A stretch of 64,000 bases of DNA from JBOFFC01 sp051648405 (lineage in GTDB: Bacteria; Planctomycetota; Planctomycetia; Pirellulales; Lacipirellulaceae): assembly GCA_051648405.1 (NCBI GenBank), contig JBOFFC010000104.1, positions 1-64,000 of the forward strand, in the 5' to 3' direction. Made by a program: the position numbers and the translations under genes. Positions 54,320 through 62,889 of this stretch are shown here, in pieces (the first letter of the stretch is position 1; every line of letters begins with the position of its first letter). The notes under the pieces are model-generated. The model was not told the origin of the DNA, did no database searches, and saw nothing but the letters and a program-made list of their open reading frames with translations.

Positions 54320-56067
54320 GGCTTTATGGTCGCCACGGTCGCGGCGGGGGCCGCGAGCTCGACGCACGCGGCCTCCTCGCCGTTGCGGACAAACAGGCGG
54401 TCGCCGACCACGATCGGGTGATTCCAGGTCTTCCCTTCGATCGCCGCGAACGTGCCGTGCTCCGCGTGCTTCGCCGGGTCGGCCCCTACGGCGACCAGGT
54501 CTCCCTTCTCGCTGACTACGACGAGGCGCTCGGCGTCGGGCAGCAGCACCAACTGGCCGAAGCCGTAGCGGCCCCGCTTCCACTGCCGCTTCCCGGTGGC
54601 GAAATCGATGCAGGCCAGCATGTTCTGGTCGAAGCCATAAATGTGCCCCGCGTGGTGCACGAAGTCGTTGAACGACGGCTTGAGGTCGCGCGAATCCCAC
54701 ACTTTCTTGACCGTCCAGGCCCCCTCTTCACGCGTGACATCGACCCGGGCGACGCCGATTCCGTCGCCGAGCGCGACGACGACCGACTCCGCTCCGATCT
54801 GCTGCGGCTGGACCATTGGCGCCTGGGTCCCCTCGGGGAAGTCGAACGTCCATAACTCGGCGCCGGTCGCCGGGTCGAGCCCGCGGAGCGCTTCGCTGTC
54901 TGCGAAGAGGACGGTCGGAGCGCCGTCGAAATCGGCCGGTTGGGCCGACGCGTAGTTCATCCCGCCCGAGGCGGCCTTCCAGCGCAGCTCGCCGGTCGCC
55001 ACGTCGTGGGCCACCAGGGCGCGGCCGTCGGACCCGTCGGCGTAGACGATCACGAGGTCTCCTACCACGAGCGGCGACGCGGCGAAGCCCCACATCGGCA
55101 CGGGTGCGTCCCAATCAGCGACGTAGTCGTGTTTCCAAAGCACCTCGCCGGTGGCGGCGTCGAGCGCAACAAAGACCCCGCGACCGCCGAGGGCGAACAC
55201 ACGGCCGTCGGCGTAGGTCGGCGTGCCGCGCGGGCCAGCGCCGGAGACGACCTCGACGAAGCGGCTGGGGGTCCCGTGGCGCCACAGCTCCTTGCCATCG
55301 GCGGCGTCGTAGCAGACGACGGCGTCTTCGTCGCCGCGCTGCTCTTGCGAGAAGAGTCGCCCCGAGACGTGCGCGAACGAGCCCCAGCCGGGCCCGACGT
55401 TGATCCGCCAGACCTCGCGCGGCGGCGAGGCGTTCCAGTCGAGCGAGTCGATCGACCCGTCGGCGATCCCGTTGCGGAGCGCACCGCGGAACCCGGGCCA
55501 CTCGGCCTTGCCGGGGGTCCATCCCGCCGATTCTACGACGGCGGCGCGATGCGTAGGCTGCGCGGCGACGAGCTCCTCTTCCGGCGACGGCAACCAGCGC
55601 CACGCGAGTTGCGGTCGGTAGTCGCCGTCGAAGCCATCGACTCGCCCGAGCAGGTGCGCTGCCCAGCCTGCGGCGAGCAACGCGGAGACGAGCGCGAGCC
55701 GACCTCCGCTCGACCAGTTGCGCGCCAAGGCGACCCCAAATACCGAGAGCGCGATCGCCAGCGGCGCGCCGTAAATCCAAACGACCACCTTCATCATCGG
55801 GTAGACGGTCCACCACGCGGCGGACCCCAGGGCGGCGGCGACCGCGACGATGGACGCTCCATCGAACCACCGCAGCCTGCTGAAGAAGACGACCCACACA
55901 GCAGCCAAGAGCACGCACACGCCCGGGCCCGCCATCATCGACACGAAGCGTGGAAAGTTGGTGATCGACGAGGCCTGCGAAAGCAGGATCGTCGCGGCCT
56001 GCAAGGCGACGATCACGGCGGCGGGCCAAAGGCGGAGGCGCCGCTGCGGGGCTTCGGGGTCGGGCAT
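54316..56067 (-). CDS. membrane-anchored PQQ-type beta-propeller protein
   Basis: 583 residues from the ATG at 56067. About five membrane helices come first (AAVIVALQAATILLSQAS, PGVCVLLAAVWVVFFSRLRW, VAAALGSAAWWTVYPMM, WIYGAPLAIALSVFGVALAR and LVSALLAAGWAAHLLG). A PQQ-like propeller with repeats such as VVCYDAADGKELWRHGTPSR and FVALDAATGEVLWKHDYVAD follows. It may be a dehydrogenase or a propeller scaffold; no PQQ ligands can be proven. It overlaps nhaA by four bases and would be cotranscribed with it. Extension upstream to 56157 is possible but lacks support. Confidence 0.85.
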   Translation of the reverse strand: MPDPEAPQRRLRLWPAAVIVALQAATILLSQASSITNFPRFVSMMAGPGVCVLLAAVWVVFFSRLRWFDGASIVAVAAALGSAAWWTVYPMMKVVVWIYGAPLAIALSVFGVALARNWSSGGRLALVSALLAAGWAAHLLGRVDGFDGDYRPQLAWRWLPSPEEELVAAQPTHRAAVVESAGWTPGKAEWPGFRGALRNGIADGSIDSLDWNASPPREVWRINVGPGWGSFAHVSGRLFSQEQRGDEDAVVCYDAADGKELWRHGTPSRFVEVVSGAGPRGTPTYADGRVFALGGRGVFVALDAATGEVLWKHDYVADWDAPVPMWGFAASPLVVGDLVIVYADGSDGRALVAHDVATGELRWKAASGGMNYASAQPADFDGAPTVLFADSEALRGLDPATGAELWTFDFPEGTQAPMVQPQQIGAESVVVALGDGIGVARVDVTREEGAWTVKKVWDSRDLKPSFNDFVHHAGHIYGFDQNMLACIDFATGKRQWKRGRYGFGQLVLLPDAERLVVVSEKGDLVAVGADPAKHAEHGTFAAIEGKTWNHPIVVGDRLFVRNGEEAACVELAAPAATVATIKP

Positions 56068-56226
56068 CGGTGGTCGCCTGAAGGGTGGGGTGCGCGTTGG
56101 GTGACAACGCACAACGGAGAGACAGCCGATTATCAAGGAGCGGGCGCCATCGACCAAGGGGCGTTATGCTCGGTGGCAAGTCGCCGACGCCGCCGATCGA
56201 CCCGTTCCACGAAGCGAGTGCCCACC

Positions 56227-57018
56227 ATGAAGCCGTGGCTTGTCGCTGAATCGACGCTCGACACGTGGCGCGACGCCCCGCCGGAGGTCGTGGTGCTCCC
56301 CTTCGGCGCCACCGAGCCGCACGGTCCCCACCTGCCGTACGCGACCGACAACTACCAGGTCGAGGCCGTGGCCGACCGCGCGGCGGGGGTCGCCTGGAAC
56401 CGCGGCGCACGCGTCGCGGTGCTGCCGGTCATCCCCTTCGGCGTGCAGACGACGCAGCGCGCCTACCCGCTAGCGATGAACCTCTACCCGACGACGCTGT
56501 TCCGCGTGCTGTCGGACCTCGCCGAGACGCTCGCTGCGAGCGGTGTCGCGAAGGGGGTGATCCTCAACGGGCATGGTGGCAACGACTTCTACGGCTGGAT
56601 CAAGGAGACGCACGGCAAGACCGGCGTGTGGTTCTGCCAAGTGAACTGGTTCGCGATCGAGGCGCCGCTCGCCAAGTCGCTGTTCCCCGCCGGCGGGGAC
56701 CACGCGAACGACTTCGAGACGAGCTGCGTGCTGTCGATCCGTCCCGACCTGGTGCGCCTCGACCGCGCCGGCGACGGACGCACGGCGACGGCGCGGCTGA
56801 GCGCGCTGCGCGAGGGTTGGGCCCGCGCGCCGCGCGAGTGGGACCGCTACACGGCCGACTCGACCGCCGGCGACCCGCGCGAGGCGACGGCCGAGAAAGG
56901 GGCTCGCTACCTCGAAGCCGTCGTGACGCGGCTCGGCGAGTTCTTGGTGGAGCTGGCCGCGGAGACGATCGACGCGTCATTCCCCTTCGAGCCGCTCGCG
57001 CAGAGAGGCGAGCGGTGA
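56227..57018 (+). CDS. creatininase-family metallo-amidohydrolase
   Basis: 263 residues. Metal-binding positions of the family are visible: the E-P-H pair in FGATEPHGPHLPYATDNYQV, the His in NGHGGNDFYG and the Glu in DFETSCV. Members hydrolyse creatinine, or act on pterin/flavin (ArfB) or mycofactocin precursors. The substrate is unknown here and there are no pathway neighbours. The ATG at 56227 gives the standard length; the open frame before it is artefactual. It is divergent from the PQQ-type gene. Confidence 0.88.
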   Translation: MKPWLVAESTLDTWRDAPPEVVVLPFGATEPHGPHLPYATDNYQVEAVADRAAGVAWNRGARVAVLPVIPFGVQTTQRAYPLAMNLYPTTLFRVLSDLAETLAASGVAKGVILNGHGGNDFYGWIKETHGKTGVWFCQVNWFAIEAPLAKSLFPAGGDHANDFETSCVLSIRPDLVRLDRAGDGRTATARLSALREGWARAPREWDRYTADSTAGDPREATAEKGARYLEAVVTRLGEFLVELAAETIDASFPFEPLAQRGER

Positions 57019-57060
57019 GAGGCGAGGTCATGGGGGAGAGAGGCGAGAGGTTAGAGGCGA

Positions 57061-57080
57061 GATGATAGATGGCAGATGAT
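57061..57080. repeat. short dispersed ATGATAGATGGCAGATGAT repeat
   Basis: GATGATAGATGGCAGATGAT recurs, with variations and on either strand, at 8775-8795, 11112-11150 and 11222-11240. It sits in short intergenic spaces between genes. The surrounding segment (57019-57060) is purine-rich AGAGGCGAG repeats. Confidence 0.5.
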
Positions 57081-57315
57081 TGTGATCGTGATCGTTGAGC
57101 CGCGCCCGAAGTTAGCGGAGTTGCCCCCGCGACGGTCGTCACAAACTTCGCCCCGCACCGCTTGACGCGTCAAGTCGAGCACCGGCGCAGCGCGGCCCCG
57201 CTTCGCGCGCAGCGAGCCCCGAATTGACGCGCAGCGGACCGAGCATCGACGCGCGGCGCGAGCCTCGGTAAGTTCGAGAGCAGCCGTCCAACGCACCCCC
57301 CGCCGAGCCGACGCC

Positions 57316-58593
57316 ATGCGCTACTACCTCCTCGCGATTGCGGCCGTCGCCGCGGTCTCCCTGCCGGCTCTTGGTGCGAACGATTGGCCGCAGTTCCGCG
57401 GCCCGCGAGCGACGGGGGTCGCCGACGACGCCCGGCCTCCGTATCAATGGGCCGCCGACAAGAACCGGGCGTGGGTCGCCGAGATCCCGGGGCGCGGTTG
57501 GTCGCAGCCGGTGGTGACCGGGGGCAAGGTGCTCGTTACGACCGCCGTCCCCGCCGGCGCGAACTTCCGCTGGGAGCTGCACTGCCTCGACCTGGCGACC
57601 GGCGAACCGCTCTGGACCAAGGTCGCGCTCGACGCCGCGCCGCGACTCGAGACGCACCGCGACAACACGTACGCCACCGAGACCCCGGTCACCGACGGCA
57701 AGCACGTCTTCACCTACTTCGGCATGATGGGCCTGTTCTGCCACGACCTCGACGGCGAGCTCGTTTGGCAGAAGGACCTCGGGGTCTTCCCGATGGACAA
57801 CGGGTGGGGGACCGCCAGCTCACCGGTGCTACACGACGGCAAGCTGTTCTTGCAGGTCGACAACGAGGAATCGTCGTTCGTCGTCGCGCTCGACGCGACG
57901 AGCGGCGACGAGTTGTGGCGCGCCGAGCGCGACGAGGTCTCGAACTGGAGCACCCCACTGCTGTGGACCAACAGCCAGCGCGCCGAGCTGGTCGTTGGGG
58001 GCCGCAAGGTCGTGTCGTACGAGCCCGCGACCGGCAAGGAGCTGTGGTCGATCGACATCGGGGGACGCAGCTCGGCGAGCCCGACCTCGGACGCCGACCT
58101 CGTGGTGTTCGGTGGCGAAGACCGCACGAGCCGCGGCGGAACGCCCGGAGGGCTGTTCGCGGTCCGCGCCGGCGCTAGCGGGGCTCTCGACGTGAGCGCC
58201 CCCGCGCAGGCCGACGCGCCGGGGCTCGCCTGGTCCAACGTCCGCGGCGCGCCGGGGATGGCGTCGCCGCTCGTGTACCGCGGAATCGTCTATTGCTTCG
58301 ACCGCCGCGGGGCGACCGTCAAGGCGTACGACGTCGCGACAGGGGAGCTCGCGTTCCGCGAGCGCCTGCCGGGGGGCGCCCCGTTCTGGGCTTCGCCGTG
58401 GGCGACCGGAGGCCGCGTTTACGCGATGGACGAGGTGGGGACGACGTTCGTCCTCGCCGCCGGTAAGGAGTACGACCTGCTCGGCTCGAACCAACTCGCG
58501 GGCGACCTCGAAGGGCGTTACTGGGCGACCCCGGCGGTGGCCGGCGACGCGCTCGTCGTCCGCAGCGAGACCAAGCTGGCGTGCTTCCGATGA
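57316..58593 (+). CDS. secreted PQQ-type beta-propeller protein
   Basis: 425 residues with signal peptide MRYYLLAIAAVAAVSLPALG. A PQQ-like propeller with six-to-seven blades follows; repeats like LHCLDLATGEPLWTKVALDA and VVALDATSGDELWRAERDEV recur. It resembles planctomycete secreted quinoprotein-like proteins; no heme motif. A substrate cannot be named. The gene is preceded by ~300 bp with short repeats and followed immediately by a probable MITE end remnant. Confidence 0.85.
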   Translation: MRYYLLAIAAVAAVSLPALGANDWPQFRGPRATGVADDARPPYQWAADKNRAWVAEIPGRGWSQPVVTGGKVLVTTAVPAGANFRWELHCLDLATGEPLWTKVALDAAPRLETHRDNTYATETPVTDGKHVFTYFGMMGLFCHDLDGELVWQKDLGVFPMDNGWGTASSPVLHDGKLFLQVDNEESSFVVALDATSGDELWRAERDEVSNWSTPLLWTNSQRAELVVGGRKVVSYEPATGKELWSIDIGGRSSASPTSDADLVVFGGEDRTSRGGTPGGLFAVRAGASGALDVSAPAQADAPGLAWSNVRGAPGMASPLVYRGIVYCFDRRGATVKAYDVATGELAFRERLPGGAPFWASPWATGGRVYAMDEVGTTFVLAAGKEYDLLGSNQLAGDLEGRYWATPAVAGDALVVRSETKLACFR

Positions 58594-58597
58594 GCGC

Positions 58598-58620
58598 TAG
58601 CAGCCCGTTGAAAGATCAAC
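58598..58620. mobile_element. possible end remnant of the MITE-like element
   Basis: TAGCAGCCCGTTGA (58598-58611) matches the element's inverted end at 13 of 14 positions; AGATCAAC follows, resembling the start of the opposite end (ATCAACAGG). The interior is missing, so this looks like a deletion derivative or a solo end. It lies five bases after the stop of the PQQ-type gene, consistent with the preference for gene 3' ends. Confidence 0.45.
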
Positions 58621-58657
58621 ACTCAGTTAACGCACCGACAACCGATGAGACGAGTCG

Positions 58658-58843
58658 ATGAAGGGCCTCACGAAGTTCCTCCGCGAAACCTGGTGGGTGT
58701 TCGCCGTAGCGGCCGTCGGCGACGTGTTCCTCGCCTACAGCCTGCACCCCTATTGCCTGCTGTTCCTGCCGGCGCTGGTGCTGGTGGCGCTCTACATGTC
58801 GGCGGTGAGGTACGACTCGGAGGGGAACGAACGCTTGCGCTGA
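58658..58843 (+). CDS. small two-helix membrane protein of unknown function
   Basis: 61 residues, with hydrophobic stretches WWVFAVAAVGDVFLAYSL and YCLLFLPALVLVALYMSAV separated by a short loop (HP). The C-terminus is charged (RYDSEGNERLR). It is a plausible small membrane subunit. Its stop codon (58841-58843) runs into an inverted repeat. No partner recognised. Confidence 0.7.
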   Translation: MKGLTKFLRETWWVFAVAAVGDVFLAYSLHPYCLLFLPALVLVALYMSAVRYDSEGNERLR

Positions 58844-58971
58844 ATGACCAATGACCAAGAGAGCTTTCAGCTTTCAGCTTTCGGCGGTCAGCGATCAGCT
58901 ACGCGACGAACGGCAGCCAACCGCCGATCGCTAACCGCCCCTTGGTCGTTGGTGCTTGGCCATTGGTCATT
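58843..58971. repeat. intergenic inverted repeat, AATGACCAATGACCAAG family
   Basis: Arms 58843-58859 and 58955-58971 pair at 16 of 17 positions. Between them is another repeat (GCAGCCAACCGCCGATCGCTAACCGCC). The element sits between convergent genes (58658-58843 plus and 58976-60442 minus) and may terminate both. Confidence 0.75.
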
Positions 58972-58975
58972 CGCG

Positions 58976-60442
58976 TCACAAAAACAGCGTCGCCAGCAGC
59001 GTGACGACCGCGACTCCCATCAGGTTCAGCACGAAGCCTTCGCGGGCCATCGTCGCTGAGGAAACGCCGCCGGCGCCGTAGACCACGGCGTTGGGGACGG
59101 TCCCCGCGGGGAGCATGAAGGCCAGGCTCGCCGCCATCGCGGTGGGGAACATCAGCAGCTTGGGGTCGAGCCCGGTCGCGCCGGCCATCGAAGCCATGAT
59201 CGGCATCAACAGGGCGGTGATCGCCGTGTTGCTGGTAAACTCCGAGAGGAACACCGTCGCGAGGCAGAGCAACGCGACGAGCAGCGGCGCAGGGAGCGTG
59301 GCGAGCCCCTCGAGCCGCTGGCCGAGCAGGTCGCTGAGCCCCGATTCGGCGAAGCCCTCGGCGAGCACCATCCCGCCGCTGAACAGCAGCAGCATGCCCC
59401 ACGGGATCCGCGCGGCGGTCTCCCAGTCGAGCAGCCGCGGGGCGAGCCCGCGCGGCGTAGCGGCCGGCTCGCCGCTCGGGATAAGAAACAGCGCGATCAC
59501 CGCTGCAAGCGAGACGGTCGCGTCGGTAACGTGCGGCAGCTCTACCAGCCCGGTCCAACCCCCGAGCGGCTCGGTGCGGAAGACCCACAGCAGCGCGGTC
59601 GTCGCGAAGACCGCGAGCGTGCGGACCTCCGCCGTGCGCCACGCCCCTGGTTGCGGCAGGTCGACCGGCGCCGGTCCCCGCAGGCCGCGCGTAAGCCACC
59701 AAGCGGCCAGCGGCAGCATCGCGAGCGCGACCGGCGCGCCGAACGTCATCCACTCGAGGAAGCTCGCCGGGGCGCCCGCAGCGCTCTCGTAATGCTGCAG
59801 GCAGATCAGGTTCGGAGGAGTGCCGACTGGCGTGGCGACGCCGCCGATGCTCGCCGCGTAGGCGATCCCCAGCAGCAGGGCGACGCGCAGGCGCCCCTCG
59901 CCGGCGCGCTCGAGCGTGGCGATCGCGATCGGCAGCAGCATCAGCGTCGTCGCGGCGTTCGAGACCCACGCGCTGATCACCGCCGCCGCGATCATGAACC
60001 CCAGCACCAACCGCCGCCCCGACACCGTCGGCCCCACCTGGCCACCGTTCGCCGTGTCACCCGTGTTAGCCGCGTCGCTCGTCGATGCGCTCGCACGAAA
60101 CCCCAGCGAGCAGAGCCGCACCATCCCGAGCGCCAGCCGGCGGTGGACGCCGCAGCGCTCGAGCGACGTCGATAGCAGGAACCCGCCGAGCAGCAGCAGG
60201 ATCATCTCGCCCCCGTAGGCGGCCCCCACCTGGTCGGCCGACAGCACGCCGACGGCCGGCAGCAGCGCGACGGGGACGAGCGCCGTAACGGGGATCGGCA
60301 CGGGCTCGGTGATCCACCACACGGCGCACAGCACGCCGACGCCGAGCGTCCACGCGGCGCCCGGCTCCAGGCCCTGGCTCACACCGACGCCCCCCAGCAC
60401 CACCGCCGCCACCGGGCCGAGGATCAGGGCGACTCGCTTCAT
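58976..60442 (-). CDS. divalent anion:sodium symporter (DASS/SLC13 family)
   Basis: 488 residues from the ATG at 60442, with ~11-13 membrane helices. The early block AVWWITEPVPIPVTALVPVALLP and the middle CRYILGxAYAASIGG-like segment (LLGIAYAASIGGVATPVGTPPN) are characteristic of DASS carriers, including the SNT/SNT-like motifs that bind carboxylate and sodium. It would import di- or tricarboxylates or sulfate; the ligand is unknown. The upstream open frame to 60571 is not supported. It is convergent with the small membrane protein and divergent from the rhodopsin operon. Confidence 0.88.
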   Translation of the reverse strand: MKRVALILGPVAAVVLGGVGVSQGLEPGAAWTLGVGVLCAVWWITEPVPIPVTALVPVALLPAVGVLSADQVGAAYGGEMILLLLGGFLLSTSLERCGVHRRLALGMVRLCSLGFRASASTSDAANTGDTANGGQVGPTVSGRRLVLGFMIAAAVISAWVSNAATTLMLLPIAIATLERAGEGRLRVALLLGIAYAASIGGVATPVGTPPNLICLQHYESAAGAPASFLEWMTFGAPVALAMLPLAAWWLTRGLRGPAPVDLPQPGAWRTAEVRTLAVFATTALLWVFRTEPLGGWTGLVELPHVTDATVSLAAVIALFLIPSGEPAATPRGLAPRLLDWETAARIPWGMLLLFSGGMVLAEGFAESGLSDLLGQRLEGLATLPAPLLVALLCLATVFLSEFTSNTAITALLMPIMASMAGATGLDPKLLMFPTAMAASLAFMLPAGTVPNAVVYGAGGVSSATMAREGFVLNLMGVAVVTLLATLFL

Positions 60443-60888
60443 GGTTTGGGCGCCGAGCTGGACATCTTGAAGGGCATTCGGAAGAGAGTCGCGGGACGCG
60501 CAGAAAGATAAGGCAAATCGCCAACCACCGCAGGGCGCCCGGATTGCGCACGTGGCGGTGCTCGTCGGCACGCCGCCGAGCGGCCTTTCCCTTGCCGATC
60601 CGTTCGCGCCACCCTAGCGTTTGTTAGGCGGCTACAAGTTCGCCCGGTTCGCGGAAGCGAGCCCACGGTCGTCGGGTGACCAAGCGAAAGGCGTCTTGCA
60701 CCACGTAGTGCAGGGGCCAGTCGCTGTGTAAGCCGACGTGCTCTAGCGCCCTCAGGGGGCTAGAGCACGTCGGCTTTTTTCGTTCACGGGGTCCTCTACC
60801 AGCGAGGGACGCCCCCGAGCGGACCGGCGACTCGGCTCGACTCGGTCAACGTCCACGCTGCTCCGTTTCCCTACCCACGAGACACCTC
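60443..60888. other. intergenic region upstream of the rhodopsin gene
   Basis: 446 bp between two divergent genes. It includes a small hairpin TGCAC/GTGCA near 60690-60715 and the strong terminator-like hairpin at 60730-60780. A weak sigma-70-like site (TTGCCG, 17-bp spacer, TAGCGT) sits at 60592-60620. No Shine-Dalgarno is seen in front of the rhodopsin ATG. No gene and no recognised riboswitch family. Confidence 0.55.
60730..60780 (+). terminator. very strong intrinsic terminator in the rhodopsin leader region
   Basis: A near-perfect stem of ~20 bp (AGCCGACGTGCTCTAG with CTAGAGCACGTCGGCT, plus inner CCCTCAGGG-type pairing) is followed directly by six T. No plus-strand gene ends nearby (the flanking gene is on the other strand). 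It therefore either ends a short leader or small RNA, or attenuates transcription into the rhodopsin gene 108 bp downstream. Confidence 0.75.
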
Positions 60889-61683
60889 ATGCCCCCCCTT
60901 CTGGCGAAGCTGTCGATGGACTTCGCCGCGAACACGCCGGTGCAGTCGATCACGCTCTACCTGTTTTTTGCGGCGACGGTCGCTATGGGGGCGGCCGCGG
61001 TTTATTTCCTCGTTGAACGCGGCAGCGCTCCCGAGCGGTACCGCAGCGTCTTCACTGTTTCGGCGCTCGTCACCGGGATCGCCTGCTTCCATTACTACAA
61101 GATGACCAACCAGTACATGTCGGGCGAGAGCTTTCCCACAGCGCTGCGGTACATCGACTGGCTTTTCACGACTCCGCTTTTGCTGATCAAGTTCCCGCTG
61201 CTGCTGCAGCTCGGCGAGCGAGGGCGCGGCTGGTTTGCCCAGCTCGTGGCGCTTGACGTGGCGATGATCGTTACCGCCTTCGTGGCGGAAACGTCCCCTG
61301 TTGGCGGGACGATGTGGTGGACGTTCTTCGGAATCGCCTGCTTCTTCGAGCTGTTGATCGTTTCGGTACTTTACGGCAGCATGAACTCGGCGATTCAGGC
61401 CCAACCGGGGCCGGTGGCGTCCGCGCTGCGGACGATGCGGCTGTTCATCCTCCTCGGGTGGGCGATCTATCCGATCGGTTTCCTGCTCGCCCTGGGTGGG
61501 GCCGGTGAGTATCGCGAGATCGCGTACAACATCTCCGACGTGATCAACAAAGTCGGGTTCGGCCTCGTCGCGGCGCTGGGGATCAAGGCCCTCAACACCG
61601 CCACCGAGATGCGTGTCCCCGCCGGTGTCGTGCCGACGACCGACCACCGCCCGGACCTCAAGGCGGCGCTGCAACCGCTCTGA
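60889..61683 (+). CDS. microbial rhodopsin, proton-pump type with DTK motif
   Basis: 264 residues, seven membrane helices. Retinal would bind Lys221 (SDVINKVGFG), with counterion Asp90 and Asp217, Arg87 and a helix B His68 (IACFHYYKM) as in proteorhodopsin. Helix C reads RYIDWLFTTPLLLIKF: D90, T94 and K101 at the acceptor/DTx/donor positions, i.e. DTK instead of DTE or DTD. A Lys donor is known, to my memory, in the Exiguobacterium rhodopsin. L98 at the proteorhodopsin tuning position suggests green absorption. blh follows 87 bp downstream. Light-driven proton export is inferred. Confidence 0.92.
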   Translation: MPPLLAKLSMDFAANTPVQSITLYLFFAATVAMGAAAVYFLVERGSAPERYRSVFTVSALVTGIACFHYYKMTNQYMSGESFPTALRYIDWLFTTPLLLIKFPLLLQLGERGRGWFAQLVALDVAMIVTAFVAETSPVGGTMWWTFFGIACFFELLIVSVLYGSMNSAIQAQPGPVASALRTMRLFILLGWAIYPIGFLLALGGAGEYREIAYNISDVINKVGFGLVAALGIKALNTATEMRVPAGVVPTTDHRPDLKAALQPL

Positions 61684-61770
61684 GCGGCCGTTGCACGCAA
61701 CTTCGGACGGCCATTGACACGGGCGGGGAGCACGCAGGCGTTCCCCGCCCCTCTCGATTGGAAGGGTTCG

Positions 61771-62796
61771 ATGGACGGTGACGCCGAGCAATGGACCCCC
61801 GCGCAGCGCTGGCTCGTGGGCTGGCTCCCCCCGGCGATCATGGCCGTCGCAGCGGGCGTCGAGCTCCTTTCCCCTTACTCCGAACGAGTCGCGGGCTGGC
61901 CGTTCGCGATGTCGCTGTTGGTGGTCGGCATGCCCCACGGGGCCGCCGACCTCGCTGTGAGCCGGCGTATGGGGATGTTCGCGACCCGCTCCAGCGCATT
62001 GCGGTTCGTCGCCACCTACTCGGCCGGCATGGTGGGGGCGTTTGCGTTGCTGTGGATGTTCCCGCTGGCGACGCTCGGCCTGTTCGCGGCGCTCTCGGCG
62101 TGGCACTTCGGCTCCGCGGACCACGAGGACCTGGCGGAGCGCTGCTCGAAGCCCGCGACCAACGGAGTACGCCGGGCGTCGTGGGTCGCCGCGCGGGGGT
62201 CGCTGATCCTCGCCGTCCCGTTCGCGGCGCGACCAGCCGAAGCGACGCGGGTCGTCGTCGATGTCGTCACGCTCGTCGGAGGAAAGGCCCCGACGCTCGA
62301 CCCCGACACCGTCGCCTTGACGGCGACGTGCGTGGTGGGCGGCGCCCTGGCAGTCTGGGCGTCCGACGCCTCGGCCTCGTTGCTCGCCCGCCGTTGGCGT
62401 AGCGTTGCGCTCGACGCGGTCGAGACCCTCGCGATTTTCCTCGCGGCGGCGGTGCTGCACCCGTTGTTCTCGGTCGGGATGTACTTCGTCGCCTGGCACA
62501 GTTGGCGCCACACGCGGCGTCTCGTGGAGTTCGTCGCAGGGGAGCGTGTCACGCCGTTGCGGTCGCTCTTGGCGAGCCATCGGGCGTCGCTCCCGCTGCT
62601 GCTGCCGACCATCGCCGCGACGACGGCGGTCGCCTGGTGGCTGGCCCCCGAGCGCAGCGTCTGGTGGGTGGCGATCGTCGCGATCGCCGCCTACGTGGTG
62701 GTCACGCCGTCGCACCACATGCTGGTCGAACGGATGCACGCCCGGCGACGCGTCGCCCGCGGTGACCGGCCCGCGCCCGACGGCGTGGCGGCTTAG
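61771..62796 (+). CDS. blh: beta-carotene 15,15'-dioxygenase, Brp/Blh family
   Basis: 341 residues from the ATG at 61771, preceded by GGAAGGG. A membrane enzyme that cleaves beta-carotene to retinal. Family motifs with conserved histidines: VGMPHGAADL, SAWHFGSADH, VAWHSWRHTR and VTPSHHMLVE. About ten hydrophobic segments are visible. It follows the rhodopsin gene with 87 bp between and is almost certainly cotranscribed, giving retinal to the opsin. The beta-carotene source (crt genes) is not in the window. An upstream in-frame ATG at 61714 is less likely. Confidence 0.93.
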   Translation: MDGDAEQWTPAQRWLVGWLPPAIMAVAAGVELLSPYSERVAGWPFAMSLLVVGMPHGAADLAVSRRMGMFATRSSALRFVATYSAGMVGAFALLWMFPLATLGLFAALSAWHFGSADHEDLAERCSKPATNGVRRASWVAARGSLILAVPFAARPAEATRVVVDVVTLVGGKAPTLDPDTVALTATCVVGGALAVWASDASASLLARRWRSVALDAVETLAIFLAAAVLHPLFSVGMYFVAWHSWRHTRRLVEFVAGERVTPLRSLLASHRASLPLLLPTIAATTAVAWWLAPERSVWWVAIVAIAAYVVVTPSHHMLVERMHARRRVARGDRPAPDGVAA

Positions 62797-62803
62797 GGGG
62801 GAG

Positions 62804-62872
62804 CTCACGCAGAGACGCAGAGGAGGAACAGCGGAGAAGGAAGCCTCACGCAAAGGCGCGGAGGCGCAAAGG
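62804..62872. repeat. CTCACGCAGAGACGCAGAGG intergenic repeat, two copies
   Basis: CTCACGCAGAGACGCAGAGG (62804-62823) is repeated imperfectly at 62845-62872 (CTCACGCAAAGGCGCGGAGG...). A related copy is at 63638-63665. From memory it is a widespread intergenic repeat. Here copies lie at the 3' end of the PIN toxin and of its remnant. Confidence 0.65.
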
Positions 62873-62889
62873 GGGTGGGGTTTGGTCCG

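Noticed and set aside
60600..60720. tRNA or known riboswitch upstream of the rhodopsin gene
   Set aside because: There are small stems but no cloverleaf, no T-loop consensus and no recognised riboswitch core; only the terminator is convincing.
60871..62853. 660-codon minus-strand frame across rhodopsin and blh
   Set aside because: Antisense to two genes with clear motifs; composition is Arg/Glu/Gly-rich shadow sequence.
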